From Bacteroidota bacterium (lineage in GTDB: Bacteria > Bacteroidota > Bacteroidia > Chitinophagales > Chitinophagaceae): a DNA stretch of 64,000 bases. The position numbers and the translations under genes are program-made. The DNA is taken from contig VGGU01000003.1 of the NCBI GenBank assembly GCA_016868475.1, positions 18,569 through 82,568 on the forward strand, in the 5' to 3' direction. The notes beneath the pieces were generated by a model. The model was not told where the DNA came from and did no database searches. It saw only the letters and a program-made list of their open reading frames with translations. This document shows, in pieces, positions 30,990 to 41,295 of the stretch; the first letter of the stretch is position 1, and each line of letters begins with the position of its first letter.

Positions 30990-32254
30990 AGGAAATTATC
31001 GCATCTGTAATAACTATCGGGGATGAATTACTGATTGGACAGACCATTGACACTAACAGTGCTTTTATTGCTCAGCAATTGAATGGTATTGGTGTCCGTG
31101 TGGCTAGAAGAGTGGCTGTTGGCGATCAGGAATCTGAAATTCGCAAAGCGCTAGATGAAGAATCCACATTGGCAGACCTTATTATACTAACCGGAGGATT
31201 AGGTCCAACAGCAGATGATATTACTAAACCGCTTCTGTGTAACTATTTTGGCGGCAAGCTTCGAAAAGATCAAACTATTGCAGATCATATAGAATGGCTT
31301 TTCAATGAAGTCTACAAACGTCCAGGAGCCTCACTATCTCGCAATCAACAGCAAGCTGAGGTGCCCGACAATTGTACTGTTTTGCATAACCCAAGGGGTA
31401 CCGCTCCAGGAATGCTTTTTCAAAAAGAAAACCGTATTTATATATCACTTCCTGGCGTACCCCAGGAAATGAAAGACATTTTTATTGAATCCGTTATTCC
31501 TTTTTTACAAAAAAACTGCAACACTCCTTTCATCATTCACAAAACACTGCTAACCGCGGGAATTGGCGAGTCAATGCTTGCAGAAATGCTGGTGAATTTT
31601 GAAGAAACATTGGATCGAAATTTTAAGTTGGCTTATTTACCACAATACGGAATGGTTAAGCTCAGGATAACTGCCACTGGCCTAGATCAACCCATACTTA
31701 GTCAGCGAATCGAAACTTCTTTCAACCAATTAAAAGCATTGGTTTCAGCATATTTAGTTTCGGATAAAGATGAAAAATTAGAAGAAGTGATAGCCAGACT
31801 TCTACAGGAAAAGCAATCCACGCTAAGTACTGCAGAAAGTTGCACGGGTGGCAGAATAGCCAGCATGCTAACCGCTGTGCCTGGTTCGTCCAATTACTTT
31901 AAAGGCGGCGTTGTAGCATATGCCAATGAAGCCAAGGAAGGACTGCTAGGCGTAAAACCCTCTACCCTATCTACTCATGGGGCAGTGAGTGAAGAAACTG
32001 TTCGGGAAATGGCAAAGGGTATTTTAAATCAACTTACCACTACCTATTCTGTTGCTGTATCAGGCATTATGGGGCCAACTGGAGGCAGTTCTGATAAACC
32101 CGTAGGCACGGTCTGGATAGCAATAGCCAATAATAAAATCATTAAAACTCATCGCTTGCAGTTGGGTTTTGACCGTATGCGAAATACACAGCAAGCTGCT
32201 ATTGTTGCACTGGATATGCTGCGCCGGTTTATCCTTACCGAGTCGTTGGATTAA
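30986..32254 (+). CDS. cinA: CinA family nicotinamide-nucleotide amidohydrolase/competence-damage protein
   Basis: ITIGDELLIGQTIDTNSAFIAQQL; TGGLGPTADDITK; AESCTGGRIASMLTAVPGSSNYFKGGVVAYAN. Confidence 0.93.
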   Translation: MKEIIASVITIGDELLIGQTIDTNSAFIAQQLNGIGVRVARRVAVGDQESEIRKALDEESTLADLIILTGGLGPTADDITKPLLCNYFGGKLRKDQTIADHIEWLFNEVYKRPGASLSRNQQQAEVPDNCTVLHNPRGTAPGMLFQKENRIYISLPGVPQEMKDIFIESVIPFLQKNCNTPFIIHKTLLTAGIGESMLAEMLVNFEETLDRNFKLAYLPQYGMVKLRITATGLDQPILSQRIETSFNQLKALVSAYLVSDKDEKLEEVIARLLQEKQSTLSTAESCTGGRIASMLTAVPGSSNYFKGGVVAYANEAKEGLLGVKPSTLSTHGAVSEETVREMAKGILNQLTTTYSVAVSGIMGPTGGSSDKPVGTVWIAIANNKIIKTHRLQLGFDRMRNTQQAAIVALDMLRRFILTESLD

Positions 32255-32303
32255 TAGCAAACCTGTACCTTTGCCTCTCGATTGCTGCACTTAAACCCCT
32301 ACT

Positions 32304-33593
32304 ATGGCAATAGTTGATTTGGTGATGCCAAAGCTTGGCGAAAGTATAATGGAAGCCACGATTTTAAAATGGCACAAACAATCTGGCGACACCGTGGCGC
32401 TGGATGAAACAGTTTTAGAGATCGCTACCGACAAAGTAGATAGCGAAGTACCTAGTACCGCAGCAGGAGTGATTCAGGAAATACTTTTCCAGGTTAATGA
32501 GGTTGTTCCAATTGGCACGGTGATAGCCCGCATACAAACAGCAGCTTCACAACAGACAACTTCAACTATCTCTTCACCCCCCACACCACCGGTAACCGCA
32601 CAGCCCATAGCTCCCGTTTCTGCTGCTATCAATCAAAAGCCCATTACTATTGGAGCAAATCGGTTTTACTCCCCACTTGTTTTGAATATTGCTGCAAGTG
32701 AGGGTATACCAATGACCGAACTTGAAAATATTCCGGGAAGTGGAAGTGAAGGACGTATTACTAAAAAAGATATTCTGGAATATGTGTCTTCAAGAACACA
32801 GCCTCCCGTAGTGGTCAAGCAGACGACAGCTATACCCGCACCAACAGTTCCGATTCTTTCAACACCTTCTCCAGTGGTAAGCGGGAATGTTGAAATAATA
32901 GAAATGGATCGAATGAGAAAGCTCATTGCAGATCATATGGTCAAGAGTAAGCATACTAGCCCGCACGTGACTAGTTTTACTGAAGCAGATGTTACCAATC
33001 TTGTCCTTTGGCGTGAAAAAGTAAAAAAAGATTTTGAAAAAAGAGAAGGAACAAAAATTACTTACACTCCTCTCTTTATTGAAGCAATAGTAAGGTGTAT
33101 CAAGAAGTTCCCCTTGATCAATTGCTCACTTGATGGTAACAACATCATTATAAAAAAAGATATCAATATTGGAATGGCAACAGCGTTACCATCGGGTAAT
33201 TTAATTGTTCCTGTTATTCGAAGTGCCGATCAATACAATATGGTGGGGCTTGCTAAGCAGGTCAATCAACTTGCCGACGCGGCTAGACAGGGAAAATTAA
33301 GACCAGACGATACACAAAACGGAACGTTTACACTTACCAACGTAGGAACATTTGGATCATTGATGGGTACACCTATTATCAATCAACCTCAGGTAGCCAT
33401 TTTAGCTGTGGGCGCTATAAAGAAAAGGCCCGTAGTAGTGGAAACTCCTGCAGGAGATAGTATTGCTATCAGACATATGATGTACCTGAGCATGAGCTAT
33501 GATCACCGTATTGTGGATGGAAGTCTTGGCGCCACTTTTCTAACTGCAGTTGCTAAAGAACTGGAAAGTTTTGATGCAGATCGTCAACTCTAA
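32304..33593 (+). CDS. 2-oxo acid dehydrogenase E2 component (dihydrolipoamide acyltransferase)
   Basis: Lipoyl domain EIATDKVDSEVPS, E3-binding domain, catalytic SYDHRIVDGSLGATFL. Confidence 0.92.
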   Translation: MAIVDLVMPKLGESIMEATILKWHKQSGDTVALDETVLEIATDKVDSEVPSTAAGVIQEILFQVNEVVPIGTVIARIQTAASQQTTSTISSPPTPPVTAQPIAPVSAAINQKPITIGANRFYSPLVLNIAASEGIPMTELENIPGSGSEGRITKKDILEYVSSRTQPPVVVKQTTAIPAPTVPILSTPSPVVSGNVEIIEMDRMRKLIADHMVKSKHTSPHVTSFTEADVTNLVLWREKVKKDFEKREGTKITYTPLFIEAIVRCIKKFPLINCSLDGNNIIIKKDINIGMATALPSGNLIVPVIRSADQYNMVGLAKQVNQLADAARQGKLRPDDTQNGTFTLTNVGTFGSLMGTPIINQPQVAILAVGAIKKRPVVVETPAGDSIAIRHMMYLSMSYDHRIVDGSLGATFLTAVAKELESFDADRQL

Positions 33594-36358
33594 TCAACAA
33601 GATCAAGTCCTAGATCCTTCCCTTTATTTATAGCAGGCACTCCCTCGATAAGCCATCGTGCGGGTCTTTCTCCTTTTAAAAGCCAATCAAAATATTGTTG
33701 CTGACGAATAGAAATATCTTTTTGATTTTTTCTTTCGCGAAGGTTATGGGCTTCTCCATTGTAGTTAAGCATCCATACTTTTTTACCTAATCGTCTCATA
33801 GCCGTAAATAACTCAATACCTTGATACCAGGGAACGGCTCCGTCTGCATCATTGGCCATTATAACCAAAGGGGTAGAAATTTTGGGCACGCTAAATAGCG
33901 GTGAATTTTTAAGGTATAAATCCTGCCGCTGCCATAAGGTTGCTCCAATTCTGCTTTGTGTCATTTCATATTGAAACTGTCTGTTCAATCCACTTTCCCA
34001 ACGAATACCCCCATATGCACTGGTCATGTTTGCCACAGGCGCCCCAGCCCATGCCGCTTTAAAAAGAGTTGTCATGGTCACCAGTTGAGCCACTTGAATA
34101 CCTCCCCAACTCTGACCCTGTATTCCCATATTGGCCGCGTCAATCCAAGGCTCAGTAGCCAATTGTTGAGCAGCGCTGACCACATAGTTATAACAACTCC
34201 TGGCAGGATAACCAATGGTATAATGAATGTCTGGACTCAACACAACATATCCTCTGCTCACAAAGAATGAAATATTTAAGCGGCTTCCTGTGGGAGCTGG
34301 AGGAATATAACTATGCAAAGTATTCGTGTGTGTTTCATAGAAATAAAGTAAAAGAGGATATTTTTTAGTTCGATCAAAATTTTCTGGTAGGTATAACACT
34401 CCACTTGCCTTTGATCCATTCAACGCTTTCCAATGGTAGAGGCTTGCACCTCCCCACCAATAGTCTTTTTGTTGTGGGTTTAATGAGGTTATTTTAGTCA
34501 ATGAAGAGGCCTCTTCCCATCTCCAGGTATAAAGGTCAGGAGAGAGCTCAAAACGTTCTTTAGTGAATAAAAGTATCGCAGCCTGTTTTGCTTTAAGCGG
34601 TGGGCCAAAACTAAAATCGCCAGCTTCTCTGCGTTTCCAATTTAGTTTTTCACCAGCGCTTGTGGCCATGGCCATCCCTGCAGATTTGTTCAATTGATGC
34701 TGAAACCTCCAACAACTCACTGCAGAGTCCAGCACATACTTTTCTTTAGGATCTAATTTTACATACCGATAGTTTTCTTTTTTGATCCTCCCAATCTTTG
34801 TCATGTTCACCGCCCTCCCCTTTGCACGAACATCTACCTTCCATGCATCATACCGATCATATACCAACAAGCTTGTATCGCCAGGTAGCCAACCCGCAAT
34901 ACCGTAGGGGTCAGCTGGTCCGGGAGAATCGTGTTCTTCATCGTATAATGGAAAAGGAATTGTCTTTGAAATAATTGTAGATTTTCCTTCGTACCATGCT
35001 ATGTATTGTTTTAACGAAAAATCATACCAAACCAATCCAGTACCACTTGGCGAAACAGCGGAAGGTGTAAATACACCCAAAACTCCTCTTTTTATCAGCT
35101 GCGTATCGCCCGTGCTTAGCTGAATACTAAATATATCCTTTTTGGTCAACCCTGTCCATTGCGAGGAAACACGGTACCCCCAATCTGAAATGATGTACCC
35201 ATATTTTCCATCTCCTTCCACGGGAATCAATACTTGCGAAAGTTCAGGCGATTCCAACTGAACTAATTGTTGATTTGAAAAATCAAAAACAGCTAGGTAA
35301 TTTTTTTCAAGATCCCTTTTCAAATTGTACAACTGCTGTGTTTGCAAATAATCGTCATTATAGTGCCAAATGTCTAATTTAACCTGATCAATTTCAGGCA
35401 AACTGGTATCCGCCGCTGCTCGTATTGGTGCGGTTCCAAAATAGAGTCGTTGCCCAGACTTGCTAAATCGCGGCTTTCCAAATTCACTTACAGTAAACCC
35501 TAACTTCATCCCCTGTGAATAGCGGTCTATCAAAAGTGTAGCACTGTCTGCATGGGTCTTATAATGGTATAACTTAAAATACTTCAGCAATTCTTTAGGG
35601 CGAGCGTCTCGTTCGGCCACAAAAACTAGTTGTTGTCCATCGCTTGAAAAAACAAAAGAGCGGAAATCATTTCCGCCCTTAGCAATAATAACGGGATCGG
35701 AATGATTCATACTAATTAAAAAAGCCTGATTGACGCCCAATGAATCTTTTGGGTTTTTTGCTTGTTCACCAGCAATCACGCCACCCCTATCAGCAACTTC
35801 AAATTCTGTTACACGAGGAATGGTTTTTTCAATCTCCTTATCCAGCTGCAATAGCAATAAGGATGAAGCTATTTTGGAATTTTCTTGCCCTTTTTCAGTA
35901 GGCTCTACGTGAACGGCTAGCAGACCCTCTTCTTCTGCGGGCATTTTAAAATGTCTTACTTGTGGAATTTTTTTTCTTTCGCCTACTCCCAATTCAAAAA
36001 TGCAAAGCGAGTCTTTTGGCAATTCCTCTGGTTTTTGCTTCTTAATTTTTGCTTCGCGAATGGAGGAATAATACGGCCTTATCTTAAAAACCAAAAAACG
36101 TCCATTAGCACTCAATTGCGGCGACACTCCTCTTGGATAATGTATTTCCTTACTATCCACTAACGAACGGATCACCAGTGTAGCGTCGCCCTCCTGTACC
36201 TCTCTTACATACACCACCCAATTACCATCAGGGCTGATTAAGCGTTCCCCAACTCTTTGCCAGCTGTCGTATACGGTATGATCAAGTGATTTTTTTTGAG
36301 CAACAACATCGGTTAATAGAAAAAGTCCAAAAAGTAGTACAATTGGAAATTGCCTCAT
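33590..36358 (-). CDS. S9 prolyl oligopeptidase family serine peptidase, secreted
   Basis: GIQGQSWGGIQVAQL nucleophile elbow; NDADGAVPWYQGIELF; GEAHNL. Confidence 0.9.
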   Translation of the reverse strand: MRQFPIVLLFGLFLLTDVVAQKKSLDHTVYDSWQRVGERLISPDGNWVVYVREVQEGDATLVIRSLVDSKEIHYPRGVSPQLSANGRFLVFKIRPYYSSIREAKIKKQKPEELPKDSLCIFELGVGERKKIPQVRHFKMPAEEEGLLAVHVEPTEKGQENSKIASSLLLLQLDKEIEKTIPRVTEFEVADRGGVIAGEQAKNPKDSLGVNQAFLISMNHSDPVIIAKGGNDFRSFVFSSDGQQLVFVAERDARPKELLKYFKLYHYKTHADSATLLIDRYSQGMKLGFTVSEFGKPRFSKSGQRLYFGTAPIRAAADTSLPEIDQVKLDIWHYNDDYLQTQQLYNLKRDLEKNYLAVFDFSNQQLVQLESPELSQVLIPVEGDGKYGYIISDWGYRVSSQWTGLTKKDIFSIQLSTGDTQLIKRGVLGVFTPSAVSPSGTGLVWYDFSLKQYIAWYEGKSTIISKTIPFPLYDEEHDSPGPADPYGIAGWLPGDTSLLVYDRYDAWKVDVRAKGRAVNMTKIGRIKKENYRYVKLDPKEKYVLDSAVSCWRFQHQLNKSAGMAMATSAGEKLNWKRREAGDFSFGPPLKAKQAAILLFTKERFELSPDLYTWRWEEASSLTKITSLNPQQKDYWWGGASLYHWKALNGSKASGVLYLPENFDRTKKYPLLLYFYETHTNTLHSYIPPAPTGSRLNISFFVSRGYVVLSPDIHYTIGYPARSCYNYVVSAAQQLATEPWIDAANMGIQGQSWGGIQVAQLVTMTTLFKAAWAGAPVANMTSAYGGIRWESGLNRQFQYEMTQSRIGATLWQRQDLYLKNSPLFSVPKISTPLVIMANDADGAVPWYQGIELFTAMRRLGKKVWMLNYNGEAHNLRERKNQKDISIRQQQYFDWLLKGERPARWLIEGVPAINKGKDLGLDLVD

Positions 36359-36362
36359 ATGA

Positions 36363-37259
36363 CTAGTTATGACCTGAAGTTACTTCAAACTTCTTTTTCC
36401 TGTGTTGCGTTAGCCATAAATGCATTAGCAGGGCAGCCAAAATCAAGCAAAAGCCAATATAAAACCACTTATTAAGCAATTGATCTTCCCGATATACCAA
36501 AAAAGCTAATAAAATCCCGTACACAGGCTCCAAATTAAAGGCTAGATTAATGGTGAAGGCAGAAAGTTTTTGCAGCGCCGCGCCTGAAAGCTGAAAAGCC
36601 CACACAGAACAAAACCAGGACAAGACTAACAGCCACCCAATATCGGACCAACTGGGTATCCATCGAAAGGTTCCAATTGACAAATTGTAAAAAGGAATAA
36701 TTAAAAGCACAAAAACAAAACCAAAGCTCTGTTGCCATAGCAGCAAAGTTTCCACATTTGTTTTTTTGAGCACTTCTCTATTGATTATAGGAAAGAGCGC
36801 AGCAAAAAAAGCAGAAATGACCCCGAGTATAATACCCCATGTGTATCGAGTATCAAAGTGAAAAATTAAATAAACGCCAAACAAGGTTACTACCCCCAAA
36901 CCAAGTTCTATCCAATTTATCTTTTGACGAAGTATCAATGGTTCTAACAGGGCGGTAAAAAAACTAACCAACGCGAAGCACACTAACGCAATAGAAACAG
37001 TTGAGTATTTTATAGCACCATAAAAAGTAATCCAATGACTAGCTGCAAAAACTGCTGCTAGTAATATTTTAGCTTGAGTTGATCCGGAAATAGGTTGAAT
37101 AGCTTTTCTCCAATTGAAAATAACCCACATGGTGATAGCTGTGAATAACAATCGATAGCAGACAAGCATTAACTCATTAAGTGTAATGAGTCTTCCCAGG
37201 ATTCCGGTCATTCCGGCTAATAGAACTGCTCCATGCAGCTGCAAGTAGGCTTTTCGCAT
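36363..37259 (-). CDS. DMT/EamA family transporter
   Basis: Ten predicted TM helices in a duplicated arrangement; NLEPVYGILLAFLVY signature. Confidence 0.88.
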   Translation of the reverse strand: MRKAYLQLHGAVLLAGMTGILGRLITLNELMLVCYRLLFTAITMWVIFNWRKAIQPISGSTQAKILLAAVFAASHWITFYGAIKYSTVSIALVCFALVSFFTALLEPLILRQKINWIELGLGVVTLFGVYLIFHFDTRYTWGIILGVISAFFAALFPIINREVLKKTNVETLLLWQQSFGFVFVLLIIPFYNLSIGTFRWIPSWSDIGWLLVLSWFCSVWAFQLSGAALQKLSAFTINLAFNLEPVYGILLAFLVYREDQLLNKWFYIGFCLILAALLMHLWLTQHRKKKFEVTSGHN

Positions 37260-37262
37260 ATC

Positions 37263-38006
37263 TCAATGCAGAGGTTGGGCAGAGCGGTAATCTGTTGATG
37301 AAGCATAGCGACTTAGCAGCCAAACCCCCACTACTCCCTCTTTGATAATACCTTTATTCATCTTTGAACTTCCGCGAGTACGATCCTGAAAAACTATGGG
37401 AACTTCTTTTATGCTAAACCCTAATTTCCAAACAGCATACTTCATTTCAATTTGAAATGCATACCCTACAAATCTGATTAGATCCAAATTAATTTCAGCA
37501 AGCACGGCAGCTCGATAGCACACAAATCCTGCCGTAGGATCCTTCACCTTCATTTTTGTAAGCACCCGCGTATATAGAGAAGCCCCTTTTGATAATAAGA
37601 TCCGAGAAAATGGCCAATTAATTACCCCTCCACCCTTAACATACCTGGACCCAATAGCAACATCAGCCTGTCCAATGGTACATGCTTGATGCAACCGAAT
37701 CAAATCCTTGGGATTGTGTGAAAAATCCGCATCCATTTCAAAAATAAAAGCATACCCCTTTTCAAGGGCCCACCGAAACCCATGAATATAAGCCTTTCCA
37801 AGCCCCCCTTTCCCTTTTCGCTCTTCTAAAAACAAACGGCTTGGATAAGAACTACATAATTCTTTTACTAATGTAGCCGTTTGATCAGGAGAAGTATCGT
37901 CTACCACTAATACATGAAAATAACCTGGCAAAGACAATACCGCCTCGATGATTGAAACGATATTTTCTTTTTCGTTATATGTTGGTATGATAACAAGCTT
38001 ATCCAT
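37263..38006 (-). CDS. Polyprenol monophosphomannose synthase-like GT2 glycosyltransferase
   Basis: MDKLVIIPTYNEKENI, VVDDTSPDQTA, EMDADFSHNPKDL, SRYVKGGG. ATG at 38006. Confidence 0.9.
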   Translation of the reverse strand: MDKLVIIPTYNEKENIVSIIEAVLSLPGYFHVLVVDDTSPDQTATLVKELCSSYPSRLFLEERKGKGGLGKAYIHGFRWALEKGYAFIFEMDADFSHNPKDLIRLHQACTIGQADVAIGSRYVKGGGVINWPFSRILLSKGASLYTRVLTKMKVKDPTAGFVCYRAAVLAEINLDLIRFVGYAFQIEMKYAVWKLGFSIKEVPIVFQDRTRGSSKMNKGIIKEGVVGVWLLSRYASSTDYRSAQPLH

Positions 38007-38769
38007 TTTTTTTAAGCATAGCGCGAGCGTATAGTTCAGTAAGCTTACTTTTTGTATGCTGAGGAAAATCACCTTTCATCATCCAATCGTAGTATTGTGG
38101 CTCCGCTCGTAAGACTTCAGCAACAGGTTTACCTTTAAATTTTCCGAAGTTGAAAACTTCTACTCCATTTTCCCAAATAAATCTCCGTGCAAAATCAATG
38201 ATTGGCTCTTCGCCGGTCACTTTTAATATGGCATCCACTGAGCTACCCAACTCAGGATAGCGGTTTACCTGTGCTTCCAAAATTTCCACAGTTGCCATTA
38301 CATCCGCCTCCGCACTATGAGCGTTTTCCAATGATTTTTTACAGTAGAATTGATAGGCGGCAGAAAGTGTGCGAGGCTCCATCTTGTAAAAGATTTGTTG
38401 CACGTCTAGTAGCCGGCGACCTTTCATATCAAAATCAACTTGGGCACGAAGAAACTCTTCCACGAGCAGAGGGATATCAAATCTGTTTGAATTGTATCCT
38501 GCCAAATCACAACCATCCAACATTTGCTTTAACTCCTGGGCCACTTGTGCAAACAGGGGCGCATCCTTGACCATTTCATCGGTAATTCCATGCACCTCAG
38601 TGGATGCTTTTGGAATTGACATGCCTGGGTTGATCAATTTTCGTTTAGTTGTTCTTGTTCCATCGGCCAGGACTTTAACAATTGCAATTTCAATTACACG
38701 GTCAGTCCCCAGGTTGACACCTGTTGTTTCCAGATCAATGAAAGCCAATGGCTTGGTAAGCTGTAGCAT
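37999..38769 (-). CDS. DnaQ-like 3'-5' exonuclease
   Basis: LAFIDLETTGVNLGTDRVIEIAIV (ExoI), GYNSNRFDIPLL (ExoII), HSAEADVMAT (ExoIII). Confidence 0.9.
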   Translation of the reverse strand: MLQLTKPLAFIDLETTGVNLGTDRVIEIAIVKVLADGTRTTKRKLINPGMSIPKASTEVHGITDEMVKDAPLFAQVAQELKQMLDGCDLAGYNSNRFDIPLLVEEFLRAQVDFDMKGRRLLDVQQIFYKMEPRTLSAAYQFYCKKSLENAHSAEADVMATVEILEAQVNRYPELGSSVDAILKVTGEEPIIDFARRFIWENGVEVFNFGKFKGKPVAEVLRAEPQYYDWMMKGDFPQHTKSKLTELYARAMLKKNG

Positions 38770-38855
38770 AACAGTAAAGGTAGTATTTAGATGAGTGAAT
38801 TTCCCTAAATTTATTCTCTCCAGCCGCTGCTGTCAAGTTGCAATAGCAAAATTGT

Positions 38856-38863
38856 TAGCTTTG
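38856..38863 (+). promoter_or_regulatory. Candidate -7 box TAGCTTTG
   Basis: Matches TAnnTTTG, 17 nt before the small lipoprotein ATG at 38881. Confidence 0.45.
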
Positions 38864-38880
38864 CGTTCAAACTTTAACTG

Positions 38881-39003
38881 ATGCGCAGGTCCCTACCATT
38901 ATTATTAAGTCTTTTGATCCTTACTGGAATATTATCATCCTGTGTAGCGCCTAGAGAAGGTTGTCCAATGAATGCAAGTCCTCGCACTAAATACCGGGCT
39001 TAA
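38881..39003 (+). CDS. Small predicted lipoprotein, 40 aa (absent from ORF track)
   Basis: MRRSLPLLLSLLILTGILSSCVAPREGCPMNASPRTKYRA; lipobox ILSSC and an upstream TAGCTTTG box. Confidence 0.65.
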   Translation: MRRSLPLLLSLLILTGILSSCVAPREGCPMNASPRTKYRA

Positions 39004-39198
39004 TGCCTGTAGTTTTATTTTGTAATCTGCCTAGTCCAAGTATCTGTTCTTCCTAATAAAGAAATGCCTACATAACCTCTGACCTCGATTGTATTTGAAT
39101 TGGTCATTTTTATGGAATTGCATAATCATTAAGCATGAGTTAACCTAAGATTATCAAATAATTGTTTAAATTCAAGTCGTTTACAAACAGACTTACTT

Positions 39199-40872
39199 AT
39201 GTGCGGAATCGTATGCGCTTTTGAACTAAAACAAAGTTCAGAAATATTAAGACCACAACTTTTGTCCATGTCAAAAACTCTTCGTCACAGAGGGCCAGAC
39301 TGGAATGGCATTTTTGATCATCCCAAGGCAGTGATGGCGCATGAGCGTTTAGCTATAGTAGATCCTTCATCGGGTAAGCAGCCACTCTTAAGCGCAGATG
39401 GCAAGCTGGTGCTTGCCGCTAATGGAGAAATATATAATCATCAAAGCATTCGCAAACGTTTTGAAGGCAAGTATCCTTTCAAAACCGGTTCCGATTGCGA
39501 AGTGATACTGGCACTATATGATCAACAGGGCCCTGCCTTTTTGGAAGAGCTCAATGGAATCTTTGGATTTGCCTTATATGACGTAGAAAAAGACACCTAC
39601 TTCATTGCACGAGACCATATTGGCATTATACCCCTGTATATTGGTTGGGATATGCACGGCACTTTTTTTGTTGCCTCTGAATTAAAAGCGCTGGAAGGCA
39701 CTTGTACAAAAATTGAACTCTTCCCTCCGGGACATTACTATTACAGCAGAGATAAAAAAATGACAAGATGGTACCAACGAGAGTGGACTTCTTTTGATGC
39801 AGTAAAAAACAACCAAACCTCAATAGATGCATTGAGAAATGGATTGGAAGCGGCCGTTCATCGTCAACTCATGTCAGATGTTCCTTATGGCGTATTACTT
39901 TCCGGCGGGCTTGACTCCTCCGTTATTTCAGCCATTGCAAAAAAGTATGCACAAAAACGTATTGAGTCAGGCGATCAGGAAGATGCGTGGTGGCCACAGC
40001 TGCACTCCTTTTCGGTGGGACTGGAAGGATCGCCCGATCTGGCGGCTGCTCGCAAGGTAGCCGCACATATAGGGACCATTCATCATGAAGTTAAGTTTAC
40101 TATTCAGGAAGGGCTCGATGCCATTCGGGATGTAATCTACTATTTGGAAACCTATGATATTACTACGGTCCGTGCTTCTACCCCAATGTATCTTATGGCA
40201 AGGGTAATTAAATCGATGGGTATTAAAATGGTGCTTTCTGGTGAAGGAGCCGATGAACTCTTTGGTGGCTACCTGTATTTCCACAAAGCACCCTCTGCCA
40301 AAGATTTTCATGACGAAACAGTGCGCAAACTGGATAAGCTTCATATGTATGATTGTTTGCGAGCAAATAAAGCATTGGCAGCATGGGGCATTGAAGGACG
40401 TGTTCCGTTTTTGGATAAGGAATTTATGGATATTGCTATGCGCGTGAACCCAAATGACAAAATGATACGGCCGGACAGAATGGAAAAGTGGCTGATACGA
40501 AAAGCATTTGAAGACTACCTCCCTGCAGCAGTAGCATGGCGACAAAAAGAACAATTTTCAGATGGCGTAGGATATAGCTGGATAGATACACTAAAAGAAA
40601 TGGTACAGCGTGAAGTGAGCGATGAACAGCTTTCCAACGCACACTTTAGGTTTCCATTGCAAACGCCAAACACCAAAGAAGAATATTATTACCGCTCAAT
40701 CTTTGAATCACATTTTCCTTCAGATGCAGCAGCACGCTGTGTTCCATCGGTTCCCTCAGTAGCTTGTAGCTCTCCGGTAGCACTAGAATGGGATGAGGCG
40801 TTTAAAAACATGAATGACCCATCTGGGCGTGCAGTGGCAAATGTGCACACCGATGCTTATAAACAATCCTAA
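39199..40872 (+). CDS. asnB: Asparagine synthase B (glutamine-hydrolysing)
   Basis: MCGIVCAFEL N-terminal nucleophile, LRHRGPDWNG, GVLLSGGLDSSVISAIA. Confidence 0.95.
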   Translation: MCGIVCAFELKQSSEILRPQLLSMSKTLRHRGPDWNGIFDHPKAVMAHERLAIVDPSSGKQPLLSADGKLVLAANGEIYNHQSIRKRFEGKYPFKTGSDCEVILALYDQQGPAFLEELNGIFGFALYDVEKDTYFIARDHIGIIPLYIGWDMHGTFFVASELKALEGTCTKIELFPPGHYYYSRDKKMTRWYQREWTSFDAVKNNQTSIDALRNGLEAAVHRQLMSDVPYGVLLSGGLDSSVISAIAKKYAQKRIESGDQEDAWWPQLHSFSVGLEGSPDLAAARKVAAHIGTIHHEVKFTIQEGLDAIRDVIYYLETYDITTVRASTPMYLMARVIKSMGIKMVLSGEGADELFGGYLYFHKAPSAKDFHDETVRKLDKLHMYDCLRANKALAAWGIEGRVPFLDKEFMDIAMRVNPNDKMIRPDRMEKWLIRKAFEDYLPAAVAWRQKEQFSDGVGYSWIDTLKEMVQREVSDEQLSNAHFRFPLQTPNTKEEYYYRSIFESHFPSDAAARCVPSVPSVACSSPVALEWDEAFKNMNDPSGRAVANVHTDAYKQS

Positions 40873-40888
40873 ATAAAATAAATGAAAG

Positions 40889-41275
40889 TGGAGGCGACCG
40901 GATTCGAACCGGTGTCCAAACATATTCGTCGAAAGCCTTCTACATGTTTATTTCGGAATTAATTGTCGGGAGTAGACAGGAACCGGACAAACCAATTTAC
41001 CCCGTAGTCGTAATTGTCTTGAAAAAGCAGCACGACCGTCCCTTTGGAAAGAGACCAGCTTTTTGCAACCTGTATTGTTTGTTGAGTCGGCGGCGGGGCT
41101 TGGTAACAGATAAACCGGCCCGGCGGCCCAAATGACTACCTAATCACTGATTAAGCAGCCATGGCATACTGAGTATTGCCATTTATAGTCTCGTATTCAG
41201 ATTTAACTGCTAATTACGCAACGCAGTACATGCTTATACTTTCAAAGAGCTATGCTGTCAAAACCAAACGCCCCC
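40889..41275 (-). ncRNA. ssrA: Transfer-messenger RNA
   Basis: 5' GGGGGCGTTTGGTTTTGACAGC, 3' GGACACCGGTTCGAATCCGGTCGCCTCCA; 7-bp acceptor stem GGGGGCG/CGCCTCC; internal tag ORF; CCA not encoded. Confidence 0.95.
41151..41180 (-). other. tmRNA proteolysis-tag reading frame (…GNTQYAMAA-stop)
   Basis: GGC AAT ACT CAG TAT GCC ATG GCT GCT TAA on minus strand; N-terminal register (NGNTQYAMAA vs GNTQYAMAA) not certain. Confidence 0.75.
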
Positions 41276-41295
41276 ATTTATCTTGCAAAGTTCGT

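Noticed and set aside
39967-40554. 195-aa minus-strand ORF inside asnB
   Set aside because: Antisense to a well-supported asparagine synthase frame; no family motifs.
40944-41135. 63-aa ORF in the track
   Set aside because: Lies wholly inside the tmRNA gene on the opposite strand; no protein-like features.
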